DNA of 64,000 bases, from positions 553,830-617,829 of the forward strand of contig WPIO01000175.1 in the NCBI GenBank assembly GCA_009760855.2. The letters run 5' to 3'. The DNA comes from Cristatella mucedo. Lineage: Eukaryota > Bryozoa > Phylactolaemata > Cristatellidae. This document shows positions 22,261 through 34,014 of this stretch, piece by piece. Each line of letters opens with the position of its first letter. Within the stretch, counting starts at the first letter, position 1. The translations under genes and the position numbers were made by a program. The notes beneath the pieces were generated by a model. The model was not told the DNA's origin. It was given only the letters and a program-made list of their open reading frames with translations, and did not search any database.

Positions 22261-23429
22261 AAGTATTTTTATTGTGGTTGACTGCTGTTATTGATTGCCC
22301 AGAAGACATCGACTTAAACAGGAGTGATGTTACATGTTTTCCAGCAAGATGCACTTATGGCTGATACCTACAGATCTCACTTGTGGCATTACTGCCGTTG
22401 CTGCAGAGTCTTCTGCTACTACCCACGCTGCTCCTGGCGCATTGATTGTGGCTCCAGGCTGTCCGTAAAATGACTACGCCAGAGTGATCGCTAGGCTTAT
22501 TAGGCTGATCAACTCTCTTTTTTATACTTCCTGCAGCACCTACGATTGGCTTCGGTACTCACAGCATTTGCATGCAGTCCAGCTAACTGAATTGATATGC
22601 TGTTAGGCTTGCAGCATCAGATTTTTAATTTTGTTGCAGACGAATGTGGTCATTGCAGCCATATCATTGCCAATCACGAGTACAGGTTTTCTGTTCGCGA
22701 TGGCCTGCAGGAGTATTCCATGAACTGCATCTTGTGTGGCTATGGTGATGACGTGCGCTCGGTGCTCCCCAGTCAACCGAAGCCATATCTTTTCTGACCG
22801 GTTGTTGCTGGTGTTTTGGCCCAAACGCTTAGCTTATCGAATAAACCTTACGAAGCGATCTTGTTTGCATGGCTGAGCAGACTTCTCATGTAAAGGCCCA
22901 AACTGATTCCTCGAAAGGCCCCTAGCGCAGTGTGGGCCTTTACCTAACTTCTTCTTCTTAGCAACTTCGGATATTCTGCTGAAATCTTTGCTGTGAATGT
23001 GCCTGAGCTGTCCCCGGATATGTTGCTTAAACATTTCCTGCTTAGCTTGAGGTGTGATATCTCGTTTAATCAATACCTACCAGCAGGTATGTAAGATCAA
23101 GCGTACGAACCACAAGCTTAAAGCAGGCTGTTTAACATTGTTGTGGTAGTAGCTCACTCACCGTTTAGCAGTATTAAGTGCAAAGTTGACCGTCGGCCGT
23201 TACTTAAATTCTCACTCAAAGTCGTTGTTGCTGCATCTGCATCCTATTATGCCAGCCACGTTATCGGCGTCACTCAGGTAATACTTCGCTTGAGAGTGGC
23301 AAGCCACCTGTAAATGAACCGTCTACCTGCAGTCGCAGTCGGCCGCGAAATGCTCAACGCACTGCAGTCCCACTGTCTCACGGGCCAGCGTTTAAATCAG
23401 TTGCCAACAGGTCCCCAACAAAGACCTGC

Positions 23430-23799
23430 CTCTCACAGTCGTGATCTCCCAGCCTCCTGGCTGCCTACCCTTGATCTGGATGAGTTTTTGGAATTCCTCA
23501 CTACAATATTCGTGCATGACTGGCCGTTATTGGCTGCTAGAGACTTCAACATTCACGTTGACAACCGTTGCGATAGCCCGGCATGCTCATCACTGGAGTG
23601 TCTGGAGAACTTCGGTTTGGCCCAACACGTTAATCATACGGCTCATTTCGGTGGCAATATCTCGAATCTCTTTATTGCTAAAGGTGTCTGCTCCAGAGAT
23701 CTTTGTATGTGCCCTCTGACCAGCTCGGATCATTGCTTAGTCGCCTTTACAGTTCCTGTTCCGTTATACATGCAGGCTAACGTAGAGTTTTTCCAGTGA
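23430..23799 (+). pseudogene. LINE-II-like endonuclease fragment
   Basis: A second type of APE endonuclease, distinct from LINE-I. Near 23440 one frame reads SQPPGCLP, like the YRPPG block. A second frame, one shift away, gives RDFNIHVD (candidate catalytic Asp and Asn) and, near 23725, SSDHCLVAF (terminal Asp-His). The frame change between the two blocks and the missing LDxI motif show that it is inactive. Assignment to LINE-II is an inference: no LINE-II copy in the window that has an RT also retains its endonuclease. Confidence 0.6.
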
Positions 23800-24149
23800 C
23801 GCAACTTGAAAAGCATTGGCCTGCGGAATTTTGTTAAGTCTGTGATGCAGGTTTTCTTGATCTGCACCCAAACTCTGCCGACAGCCTCGATGCCCTCACT
23901 GTTGCAAATAAAATAGAAAACGTGAATGCAAAACCTAGCTGTGCCTCTGACGAGCATGGTCATGTAAAGTCTGTCCATAGACAGAGCCGTAGAGATTCTT
24001 TCGAATTATCCAAACGCTTGAACGGCGCTATAGGGAGTGAGGATCTGCTAATGGTCTAGCCAATTTAAAGACCTCCTATGAGTCTACAACCGAAACCTTT
24101 GAAACGCCAGTGCTTCTTTTTGCAATTGAACGATAAAGGTCAGCTGGTG

Positions 24150-24370
24150 TGACAGGAAACATATGTTAAAACTGATCATTTTGCTGCCAACTCTGGAGAG
24201 GTCTCTCTCTCCGTAGACTATCAACAGCTTGGCCGACGTTTTCTCAGCTTTCTTTATCGGAATTATTGCACGTATTTACGCCTCCATAAAGCACCTTCTG
24301 ATTAAAACAGCTATCTAGTGGCAACACGAGAACTTCTTTATATTTGCTGAGGTTTAGCCTGCGATGTGGC
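24150..24370 (+). pseudogene. LINE linker remnant downstream of the endonuclease
   Basis: A broken plus-strand frame reads DVFSAFFIGIIARIY, resembling the FFxxKIxxIR segment between endonuclease and RT in these LINEs. It is consistent with continuation of the element at 23430. Confidence 0.4.
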
Positions 24371-24789
24371 TACCTTAATACAGTTTTTAATAAAAAGAGC
24401 TCGTCTCCCGATGACCCGTTATCATTCTCACTGTGGTATTGACTGGCAGATAAACTTAGTCCAGTCATGACTTTGGTTTCCGCGATGGATCAGTTTTCTC
24501 TGTCCGTCAACACACTCTGCTTCATGTTACCAGCAGCTCCACGACTCACTGTGGCCCATTTGCGAAGGAGCGATTATCGGCCAGAGGCACCGAAGAGCGT
24601 CAGGAATCCTGATGCAAAAACGCTAACGTGATTCGGCGCAGTCTCTACTGACTTCCAGGATGCTCTTTCAAAGTGAACATCCCGACTCCCTCCGAGTGCC
24701 TCCTTTCATTTTCACCCTAGTCACCCTCTTCTGCCGGACCTACTGCAGATCACCATGCCTGAGCTGCCGACGGCCTGAATTTAGTGATA

Positions 24790-24862
24790 TTAATAATTAT
24801 ATATACAATATATGTATATATATATATAATATATATATATAATATATATATATATATACATC
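24790..24862. repeat. (TA)n microsatellite
   Basis: TATATATATA runs broken by AATATA. Flanked by unique sequence. Confidence 0.9.
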
Positions 24863-24989
24863 ACGATACTATTATAAAAGGTAGACCGTAAACAGATCCC
24901 CGGGTTTACCTTTATTTCACAGGTCGTCGTACGACTCTAGCCTGATGACACCACTGCTCCAAAATCTGACGCTGATGCAAGACTAAAGC

Positions 24990-25109
24990 CATTTGCAATG
25001 CAATGCCTGTGACGCCCAGGTGTGATGAGAGGCACTCAAGAAGGACTTGGTAATCAATAGTTTTATGTGCTGCCCTGGGATCAAGTCAAACTACTAAAGA
25101 GATTTTAAC
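24990..25109 (-). mobile_element. LINE-I RT fragment, left of SINE-1
   Basis: The reverse complement encodes the [22 protein letters not shown] and motif-A region (…LLERLSSxLG). Recognisable DNA includes GTGACGCCCAGGTGTGATGA. It continues across the SINE-1 insertion at 25266. Confidence 0.7.
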
Positions 25110-25259
25110 GCCGAGCTGGTTTGGTCTAGCGGTTAAGGTGCTCGCCCCGACCAAGGTCTGACTGAGGTCGTGGGCTCGAGCCCCGAGGCATATGTGAAGC
25201 GCCTGAATAGAGATTAAGTTCTCTTGGGGCGCTATGTAAATGAATTATATTTATTTATA
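25110..25259 (+). mobile_element. SINE-1, complete reference copy
   Basis: The order is an A-box region GGTTTGGTCTAGCGGTTAAG, a spacer TGCTCGCCCCGACCAAGG, a B-box region CGTGGGCTCGAGCCCC, a LINE-I-like 3' hairpin (GAAGCGCCTGAATAGAGATT, AAGTTCTCTTGGGGCGCTAT) and a tail GTAAATGAATTATATTTATT. The flanks carry TTTAAC at 25104-25109 and 25260-25265, a plausible target-site duplication. The interrupted LINE-I reads through on both sides. RNA polymerase III transcription is inferred from the internal boxes. Confidence 0.88.
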
Positions 25260-25425
25260 TTTAACCAAATCAACATTCCTGGCAAGGTCTCTATATGCTC
25301 GAAACTGTTCGGACAATATGGAGTGACTAGCTCTAAAATCTTACTTGAGTACTGGGAGATTTGCTAGGTTTCAAGTCTTGATATAGCGGTTCACCTAGCC
25401 TACTACTAATCTTTCCAGCGTCGTT
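25260..25425 (-). mobile_element. LINE-I RT fragment, right of SINE-1
   Basis: Continues the fragment at 24990. The reverse complement holds the [17 protein letters not shown] region (GGAGTGACTAGCTCTAAAAT) and the LERVVADQL region. Confidence 0.65.
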
Positions 25426-25429
25426 TTTA

Positions 25430-25790
25430 TGGACTCATGTCCGACTGGTGTCATGGCATCCCCTTACTTGACATTTAAAAGAGAGCTGAAACACATCTAT
25501 TTATCACATTTATTGATTTATTACACGATTTATTTATTTATTTATATAACACAAATTAGTGGTCCTCCTTTTTGTGCTTGTGCGTGCTGACACTGTGTAT
25601 GCTGACACTAACTATATTTGCATGCTGACCCTATGCATGTCCACCCCTAATCGCGTTATGCTCATTGACACTGAGCATGCAACCATTAACCGTTCGATTA
25701 TGCTTTCTTTGCAGCAAACGTAAACTACATAAAAAGAGACTGTGTTCCCTGAGGGTGCTAAACAAATGTATTATTATCACTATTATGGGC
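25430..25790 (+). mobile_element. LINE-I 3' end fragment
   Basis: TTGACATTTAAAAGAGAGCT (FKRELKxxLF), then a TTTATTTATTTA expansion, the 3' UTR (GTGCGTGCTGACACTGTG, TGCATGCTGACCCTATGC) and an end with AAAGAGACTGTGTTCCCTGA, GGGTGCTAAACAAATG and TTATTATCAC. Confidence 0.78.
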
Positions 25791-25969
25791 AGTGGTAGGG
25801 AAGCTGAGGGGAAGAGTGAGTCACCTTTATAGCAGCCACTTGGAAGATTAAAACCGAGGCTGAGAACATGTTTGTTATTGTAGTTCGACAGGGAAACAAC
25901 TAAAGTAGGCGTCGCAGACGGACGACAGTGGGTGTGGCACCGAGAGAGTAGGTTGTGTCATGTCATTTA

Positions 25970-26985
25970 TCTCTGTCTGTAACTCCTCAAAGCCACACAT
26001 ACTATGTGTGTGTTAGGCATGAGAGTTTTGTATAGCCCATTTACAGCCTAGGCGGCTTTCGGTACGCATTCGGTAGCCAACAGATTTTATCTCACGCAAC
26101 AAAGAGAAAGAGGGAGGCGTAACAGAGTCAGGAGAGCAGTTGAGGTAGTGAGTAGCATGGAAGTAGCAGCTCAGGACCGCTGAAAAGGATGAGCCATAGT
26201 CGGCAGTACGAGAGTAGTTGTCGTTGCGTAAGAATTGTGGAACACAGTTCCTCAGTCTAGGACCTGCAGAGCCAAAGATTCTGTCGCCAACTGTCTTTAA
26301 GCTATGGAATGGAACGGCTAATTTATTGTCCATACAATACCTGAGGGAACGAACAGGCCTTATCTGGTTCAGCAGTTCAGCTAGGTATGAAGGAGCCTAG
26401 CCGTGGCGGGCCTTGTGAGTCAGCCTAAGAACTTTGCTCTGTATCCGTTGATCAACCGGCAGTCATCGTAGCTCGTTTAGTAATGGTGACACGTGGTGAA
26501 ACCTCTGGGACTTGAAAACTTTCCGTACAGCTATAATCATAGCTATTTGCAGTGACCTAGTTGCTTTTTTTTGGTTGCCCATCCAAAAGGGAATTCCAAT
26601 AAGCAAGCCGAGACAGAACTACGGAGCTATTTAAATTTTTCGCCAGCCACTGTGGAAGGCACCTCCTAATCTTAGAAATAGGACATGATGGCTAGCCGTA
26701 GAAGCAGTCTTCTAATTGAAGCTTTTAAAACGGAGGCAGCTGTTGAAAACGACACCTAAATTTCGAGCGTGTGGTGACTGTTGCACAACAGCATCACCTA
26801 TTAGAAGAGTCAAGCCTTTTAATTCAGCCACATGCTTAGCCTGTCTTATGAGCAGCAGGTCGTGCGGCTTTGTCATTTAGCTTCAAGAAATTTTCCGACG
26901 GTTCCTTTGACAGGTAGGTAAACTTCTAGACGTGTCCATTGGTGGCATTTTTTAACGTGGAGGTTGAAATAAAGCGGGACAGTTG
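25970..26985 (-). mobile_element. LINE-II 3' portion
   Basis: The minus strand encodes the LINE-II C-terminus (LAVPFHSLKTVGDRIFG, GPRLRN, PQFLRNDNY, LREIKSVGYRM), shared with the copies at 43.4 and 46.7 kb. Going toward its 5' end, coding traces of the ARNLxVxF block appear near 26750. LINE-I copy I starts directly at 26986, so LINE-II is either interrupted or abutted there. Confidence 0.78.
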
Positions 26986-28442
26986 ATCCACGGAGTCAGC
27001 ATTGCTTCGGGTATACAACGACCTACTTAGGAATGCAGACATGGGTAGAGTGCCTCTTCTTGTTTTGCTCGATCTTTCGGCAGCTTTTGATGCCATCGAT
27101 CACAAAGTACTTCTAGAGCGCCTCTCATCTCGCCTGGGCATCACTGGCACTGCTCTGCAGTGGTTCAGGTCCTATCTCAGTGGGAGACTCCAGAGTATTG
27201 ACGTGAATGGACAAAGATCATCTGAAGCACCTCGAAAATATGGAGTACCTCAGGGCTCTGTGCTAGGTCCGGTCCTTTTCACGGTTTATACTCTCCCTCT
27301 TGCTGATGCGATTGCCGAGCACAATCTAGGCTTTCACTTCTATGCGGATGACACTCAGTTGTACCTTAGCTTTGATCCCTCCCAGCCTTCGAGCACATCA
27401 AATTCTCTCAACTCACTTGCTGCATGCATTGATGACATCCGCACATGGATGGCAGCAAATTTTCTAAAACTAAACGATGACAAACTAACTTACAAGTTAC
27501 GGGCAAACCCAGTGTGATTCAGAAAGTGGAAAGGCTGACTTTCAAAATTGGCTCTGCCAGTATATTTCCAGTTGAATCAGCTCGAAATCTAGGTGTCATA
27601 TTCCAAAGCGACCTCTCGTTAGACGACCACATCAGCTCCACAGTCAAATCTGCCTATTTTCAGCTTCACAGCATTGCTAAATTTAGGGCTTGTTGAGATA
27701 AAGATACTACATCTAAGTTGGTCCATGCATTCGTGACATCCCGTCTCGACTTCTGCAACTCACTGCTTACTGGCCTACCAGCATATGCGATCAGGCGATT
27801 GCAGCTGGTGCAAAACTCGGCAGCTAGGCTTGTCTGTCGTGAGCGGCGCAGTTGCCACATTACTCCACTTCACGCCGACCTGCACTGGCTACCAGTGAGG
27901 CAACGGATTGACTTCCAGGTTTTGTCGCTCACTTTTAGGTCTCTTCATTCTATGGCTCCAGCCTATCGGTCAGATATACTACCCCATCAGGCCAAGCATC
28001 GTACCACCTGCTTCTCGGAATCCAACAGTCGGGATAAACCTCGTACAAACCTTAAATCCTTTGGAGACCGTGCATGTAGCTCGTATGCTCCCACAGCCGG
28101 GAACTCCCTTCCGACCTGCGTCAGAACATCCCATGACCTGACCACATTTAAAAAGAATTTAAAAACACACCTATTTAGGACAGCATTTAGTGGGTCCCTG
28201 TGACTCGTCCTTGATGTGCTTATGCGTGCTGACACTGTGCATGCTGCCACTAACCACATTTGCATGCTGACCCTGTGCATGTCACCCCTAACCATATTAT
28301 TCATTTCGTTTGTTTTTCAAGCATGATTTTATTTACTATTCTATTGCATATCACTTTGCAGCAAATGTAAAGTGCCTAGAAAGAGATTAGGTTCTTTGAG
28401 GGCACTATATCAAGTGCAATATTATTATTATTATTATTATCC
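26986..28442 (+). mobile_element. LINE-I copy I, 5'-truncated
   Basis: Starts inside HSTESAL, runs through the RT palm, C-terminal region and 3' UTR, and ends with AAAGTGCCTAGAAAGAGATT, AGGTTCTTTGAGGGCACTAT and (TTA)n. It is flanked by LINE-II on the left and a 22-bp minisatellite on the right. Confidence 0.9.
27002..28203 (+). pseudogene. LINE-I copy I, RT and C-terminal frames
   Basis: The RT catalytic motifs are the best preserved in the window: motif [14 protein letters not shown] (both acidic positions kept), motif [11 protein letters not shown] and motif [10 protein letters not shown]. Two lesions follow. Small deletions near 27484-27505 (relative to copy A) shift the frame after LKLNDDK. 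A TGA near 27694 replaces Leu in the RACLDK block. The C-terminal frame (27718-28203) then reads RLDFCNSLLTGLP and LHWLPVRQRIDF to the usual stop. No endonuclease is present. Confidence 0.88.
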
Positions 28443-28562
28443 TACGCGCCCACATCCTACCAGTAAAGCGCCCATAGCCTTCCAGTAAAGCGCCCACAAC
28501 CTTCCAGTAAAGCGCCCACAGCCTTGAAGTAGAGCGCCCTACGCGCTCACAGCCTTCCACTG
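28441..28562. repeat. 22-bp minisatellite, about 4-5 units
   Basis: Units of the form CCAGTAAAGCGCCCACAGCC are repeated with small changes; one unit is expanded by a partial duplication (GAGCGCCCTACGCGCTCAC). The unit contains AAAGCGCCC, the LINE-I 3' hairpin arm, and the array starts at the end of LINE-I copy I. Confidence 0.85.
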
Positions 28563-29529
28563 CTCACGAAAAAGTGCTGGGTGGAAATGCAATTAAAGAT
28601 TACTAGTCTCTACGGCGCAAGACATTAAAGGGAGCTCAGTTTTGTTCTTGTTTCGTGTAAGGGTGCAATTCAGAGGTCAAGCGTAACTTTGTGAGTAAGT
28701 TGTTTACCAGCTAGCTTGCGTATTAGCTCTGCCAAATGCGATCTGTATGTGACTTCGTTCATCGTGCAGGTAATCTTCATATGGTGCAATAAAAAATGTA
28801 ATAATAGTATTAATGTAAATATTAATGCACTTGCTATAATGCACTCAGAAAATAAAGGTGTCTGCAGCTAATAGAATTTTGGTATCCGTGGAGGCTGCCA
28901 GTTTTCTTTTGAACCTCGCGAGCTTTATGCTTTGTTCATTCCTTAGAAAACGGACCCGTAAGCGACTGTGCCGTGCTGTGCCGGCACCGTTACATTTAAA
29001 GGCTGGCTGCAAGACAACATCTGCCAACCAGTTATGTTGAGAGTATGAAGCAGCATTTCTACCAAAAGCCAATGTATGCAGTATGGACCAGAATTTAGGC
29101 TGGTAGCTTGATAGCTGCATTGGCGATTTTAACTATTGTGTTTGGTGCTGCTTCAGTGAAGTTGGTCCCGCTGAAGTCTCCCTGAGTGGTAGCTATGCAG
29201 GAAGAGACCTTACGAGTAAATGGTTCACGACATTCAACATACAAGAGAAAAGAAGACAACAACCGCTTAGAGACTCACTTGAGCTAGATAAGCTAGATAT
29301 GAGTTACCTAACCAGGTACGACTTACCGGATACATTCAAATACCTACGCGCATCTACTCTAGTGCATGCACCTCGACCAGTCGCTCGACTGGCTCGGAGG
29401 CGCAATTTTTACAGGTGTTCGTCGTGGGTCGCAAAGGACCGGCACCGTAACGAGTGCTTTGCTTATGGCCCAAGGACCACAAGCAACGCAGCCTCCAACC
29501 CAGCTTCTCATTCGTACGTATGTGGATAA
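28563..29529. other. No recognised gene; one possible LINE-I tail scrap
   Basis: Mostly unique. At about 28800-28856 TAATAATAGTATTAATGTAA, ATGCACTTGCTATAATGCAC and TCAGAAAATAAAG look like an eroded minus-strand LINE-I tail. Open frames here have no known domain. Confidence 0.35.
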
Positions 29530-31835
29530 ATTAAAATAGGCATAGGAGTCGCCATTGTCGCACATTGCTCCCTCAATTTCAATCAGTTCGCAGTGTGCTT
29601 GAAGCAGTCTTTGAAATCTGTTGTTTCCGAATTCATCCAACAACGAGCTTCTAAATCGGCGACAGTGGTCTATCGAAGCCCGTGTACCATGCATTATTTT
29701 ATCTCAGATTTTTCTGATATTATTTCGATTCTGTAAGCAAGAAATCAATTTTTCCTTCCCGTATATGATTTTTTCATTCATCCCGATAAGTTATGTGACG
29801 CATTATATCAAATTAAATTTACTGAATGACTTATTTTCTCTTGTGGCTCAAGTGCATGACTGTCGCCTCTTCTAGGGTCAAACAGTCCCTTCAATTTTTC
29901 CTAACGACTGTTCGGATGGTATAGTCAATTAATGTTACCACACTTTGCTTATTTGCACAACCGTATGCGAATCTCACCCAGTCTTTAGTGTGTACCTTTG
30001 AATCAGTGCTGTCCGCGACGAAGTATCTTCTTCACCCCTGCTGGCAAATCCTCCTTCCCTCTGTCACCATTAGTAAGATGCTAAAACACGACACTAGGTG
30101 ACTTGCTCAATGAGTTTGCACGCACTGCTAAGCTCAACGTGTACCCTAGCCAACACGGCTTGCGGTTTACTGCAGATATTATACTAGCTAGGTCTACTAA
30201 ACATGGTCTGGAAAAAGAACACTGCAGATTAGGACTGGCTATTTATCGACAGGCATACGTGGACTGGTGGAGATCTTTCCCATGTATCACTGCTAAAGCA
30301 TAGTCGAGCTTTCATTTTAGCATTCTTGAATCGCAGATGCACAATCCAAAAATGCTGATGTCAAAGATCCACATACATACATATTACGGCATTAGAGACA
30401 TTCCCTTACAAGAATCGATGTGGCAATCTGGCTTATCGCTTCTCTAGCTTCATCATCAGAAAGATAGATAACAACAGAGAAGTCATCACTAAGGTAGAAG
30501 CATCCCTTTTGCGACTCGCGTCCTTCCTCATCCAGAGATTCGTCTCCTAATTAAAAAAAGACTGCTAGCACCCAAGACCATATACCCACTGACATAGTTC
30601 CACGGTGCACAGATCTGCTGCTGCCACGCATAGCTGGCATAATAAATATATCCTCAGCTTCTGGTTATGCCTCCGCCACTTTCCAAAAGGCTGTAGTTAG
30701 GCCGCTAATTAAGAAAGCAACGCTATACCAAGAAAATTCGAGCACCTTACGCCCAGTATGCCTTCTGTCGTTACTATCGAAGCGACGAAATTTTGCTGAC
30801 CATCCTGACTTCCTTGCTGCATGCATTGATGATATCCGCACATGGATGGTAGCAAATTTTCTTAAATTGAATAATTATAAAACAGACTTACTAGTTATGG
30901 ACAAACCAAGTGTGATTTAGAAATTAGAAAGGTTATCGCTCAAAATCGGCTCTGCCAGCATATCTCCTGTGGAATCTGCACAAAATCTAGATGTCATGAT
31001 CCAAAGTGACCTTTTGTTAGACGATCGAATAGCTCCACACAATCACGTCTGCCTACTTTCAGCTAGATAACGTTGCTAAGATTTGGGCTTGCTTAGACAG
31101 AGATACCGCATCTAAATTGGCTCATGCAATCGTTACATCCCGTCTAGACTTCTGTAGCTCACTGCTTGCTTGTCTACCGGTCTGTGCAGTCAGGCGCTTG
31201 CAGCTGGTGCACAACTCTGCAGCCAGGCTTGCCTGCCGTGAGCGTCGCAGCTGCCACATCACACCACTGCTCGGCGACCTGCACTGGCTGCCAGTCAAGC
31301 GAAGCCGTCGACTAGAAGGTTGTGTCACTCACTTTCTGATCCCTTCATTCTCTGTCTCCAGCCTACTTATCAGATCTACTTCCCAACCAGGTCAAGTATA
31401 GTACCGCCCGATTTTTTTTTATCCAAGTGTTTGCTAATACCTCATACAAACCTCAAATTCTTTAGAGACCGTGCCTTTAGTTGGTATGCTCCCACAGCTT
31501 AGAACTCACTCATTTTCCGTCAGGATATCCCATAACTTGGACTACGTTTCAAAAGAAATTTAAAGCTCAACTTCTTATCACAGCATTTAGTGGGTTCCTG
31601 TGATTTGTCCTTCATGTGCTTATTTTCGCTGACACTATGCATGCCACCATTAACCATACTTGCATGCTAACTTTATGCATGTCGATACTAACTAGGTCAT
31701 TATTGTTGTTTATTGAGCGTGGTACTACTAACAATTCAATCGTGCTTCCTTTGCAGCAACATTAAAAGAGCCTAGAAATAGATTGAGCTCTCTGAGTGCA
31801 CTTTATGAAGTGAGTTATTATCATTATTATTGCAT
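29530..31835 (+). mobile_element. LINE-I copy J, old and internally deleted
   Basis: The plus strand shows endonuclease traces (IGVAIVAH, TVVYRSP, FISDFSDIISIL), the linker LRFTADIILARSTKHGLEKE at 30160-30225, and CAGATGCACAATCCAAAAAT near 30330. Near 30785 the finger block stops and FLAACIDDIRTWMVANFLKL follows at once, so about 480 bp holding RT motifs A, B and C are missing. The C-terminal part (RLDFCSSLLACLP, near 31140) and the 3' UTR and tail follow. Many stops. Confidence 0.82.
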
Positions 31836-31874
31836 AAATTATTCAACCATTAAGCAAGTGCCAGTGTATTTTTT

Positions 31875-33285
31875 TTAGAGATAATCACTCCACGAAGTCA
31901 GCATTGCATATGGTTTATACTGAACACCTCAGTCGTGCAGACTTAAATAGAATCTTTCAGATTTTTTGCTTGATCTTTTGGCAGCTTTTGATACTATTGA
32001 TTCCCAAGTCGTTGCCGAGAGCCTCGCATCTTACCTGGGTATCAGCGGGCACAGCAAAAAAAAAATGGTTGGAGTCATTTCTCAGAGGGAGACTCGAATG
32101 CAACTATGCGAACTGACAGAGAATCTGTTCGTGGCCCCCTCCCCGCTTTTCACAGTTTGCACTATCTCTGTAGATGATATGATATACAAGCACAATACAG
32201 GCTTTCACTTCTATGAAGATGACATTGCACCTTTAATTTGATCCCTTAAAACCCTCTAGCTCAATGAACTCTACGAGCTGTCTTACTACATTATTGCTTG
32301 TAAGCTCACATTGGTAGCTGTAAATGTTCAAAAACTAAGTGACAATAAACCCACTTACCAGTTATGGGCTAATCAAGTATGACTCGGAAAGTAAAAAGCG
32401 TAAAGCTAAAAATCGGCTCTGCCAGAACATCTGCTATTGCGTCTGCACGAAATCTGCTTGCCCTCTTCCAATTTGACCGCGAAATAGATGGCCATATCAG
32501 CTCCCCAGTAAATGTTACCCACTTTCAGCCACATAACATCGCTAAAATTCGGGCTGGCTTAGACTGAGCTACTACGTGCAAATAGATTTGATATATTTAA
32601 ATCAAAACTGGTCCATGCATATGCAACGTCCCATTTTGCCTCCGACAACACACTAGTTGCTGGTCTAATGGCTTACAATCAAGGACATACTGTTGATGAA
32701 AAACTCGTCAGCTAGGCTTGTCGATCGTAAGCATCTCACTTGTCAAATGAAACTACTTATAGCGGACCTGCTGCGGCTCCCAGTCAAGCAGCAGCGTATA
32801 TATATTTCAAGAAATGTGTCATTGAATCTTCTCTCTCTTCGTTGTCTACCTCCAGCATGTCAGAAATACTCCCCGACCTGTCTATGCGACATGGCACCCG
32901 CTTTTCTGACTAATTTATTTTGATATATCCCGTGCCAACCTACATTTCTTTGGAGACCACGCTTTCAGTTCGTATGCTCTTTGAGCCTGGAGCTCAAAAG
33001 GAAGCTAAAAGCACGACTGATTTTGACAGAATTTAGCTTGTCCATGTGAATTTTTATTCACACTTTTATCTGTAATGACACACTAAATGCTTCCATAAAA
33101 TATATTTAAACATTGGAAATGTGCATAATGCCGTAAATATATTTCGCTCTTGACATTGTGCCAGTTACCACAAACCGTTTGACTAGGCTTCATTTACAAT
33201 ACATATAAAGTGCCTTGAAGAGAGAGATTAGGTTGTCCATAGATGCTATACAAATGCTATGCTAACATTTTAATTATTGTTATGC
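31875..33285 (+). mobile_element. LINE-I copy K, old
   Basis: Starts at the HSTESAL block (GATAATCACTCCACGAAGTC) and shows a diverged motif A (LIFWQLLILL/AAFDTID in two frames). Motif C has become FHFYEDD near 32205, so the first catalytic Asp position is disturbed. The ASARNLLALF and LLRLPVKQQ blocks follow, and the tail reads AAAGTGCCTTGAAGAGAGAG. Multiple frameshifts and stops. Confidence 0.78.
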
Positions 33286-34014
33286 CTCATGCTACTCGAT
33301 AAATGAGGCAATCCACGTGGAACGACCATCCCACGGGAGAATCCAGTGTTACTCAGAAATCGGTGAGCCTGACATTCCGCACAAGTCTCAACGAGCCTGT
33401 CACCTCAAGAACGAATTTGAAATGTGACTCTGAAGTAAAAGGTAAATTTAGTTAGCCTGTTGTCGCGCACGGCACAGAAACGGCAGACGACGATCAACAC
33501 CACAAGTTTGTTTTAATACGCACGGACCAGAGGGAGACGCGACACCCTCCACCTCTCTCTCGTCTCGGCTGAAGTCCGGCCACTGCTGGACCACAGCTCC
33601 GCACCACCCGTCCCGACGATAATCCAACAACTATTGACCGGCGGGTTGGTGGTCGAACGATACCGGCCTGTGTTCCAACTACATCAGAGCCAAGCTCTGG
33701 CTTATCAGACTATAGTAAAGTTTCAGCTGAATTTCAGAGTCACAATTTGCTTAGCGCTTCTACAGCCAAAATGGCTCTCAGAGAGGGCAGCGCTCGGGTG
33801 CCTGATTGGCAGGGTGATTTCGCAGCGGCTAATAAACTATTCACTAATAAACTGCTAATACACTTCATGACTTTACAGTGGTCGAAAAGCAACTAAGAAA
33901 TTCGCCAGTTTCTCGTCGGAGTGCTTGCTCCGCTCTTGAGTATTGTTCTCCTTGGTTGGCTTATGTCTGATGACTCTGGCAGATTATTGATGATGATGAG
34001 GATGATGATGATAT
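33286..34014. other. No recognised gene or repeat
   Basis: Includes a moderately CpG-rich stretch (33450-33640). Short open frames on both strands have no family motif. A short GATGATGAT tract lies near 33985-34010. Confidence 0.4.

Noticed and set aside
25110..25190. A possible tRNA gene (A and B box-like segments)
   Set aside because: It is followed by the LINE-I-type hairpin and flanked by TTTAAC duplications inside a LINE; it is SINE-1.
28441..28562. A CRISPR-like array (repeats of about 22 bp)
   Set aside because: Units are contiguous without unique spacers, and the DNA is animal; it is a minisatellite.
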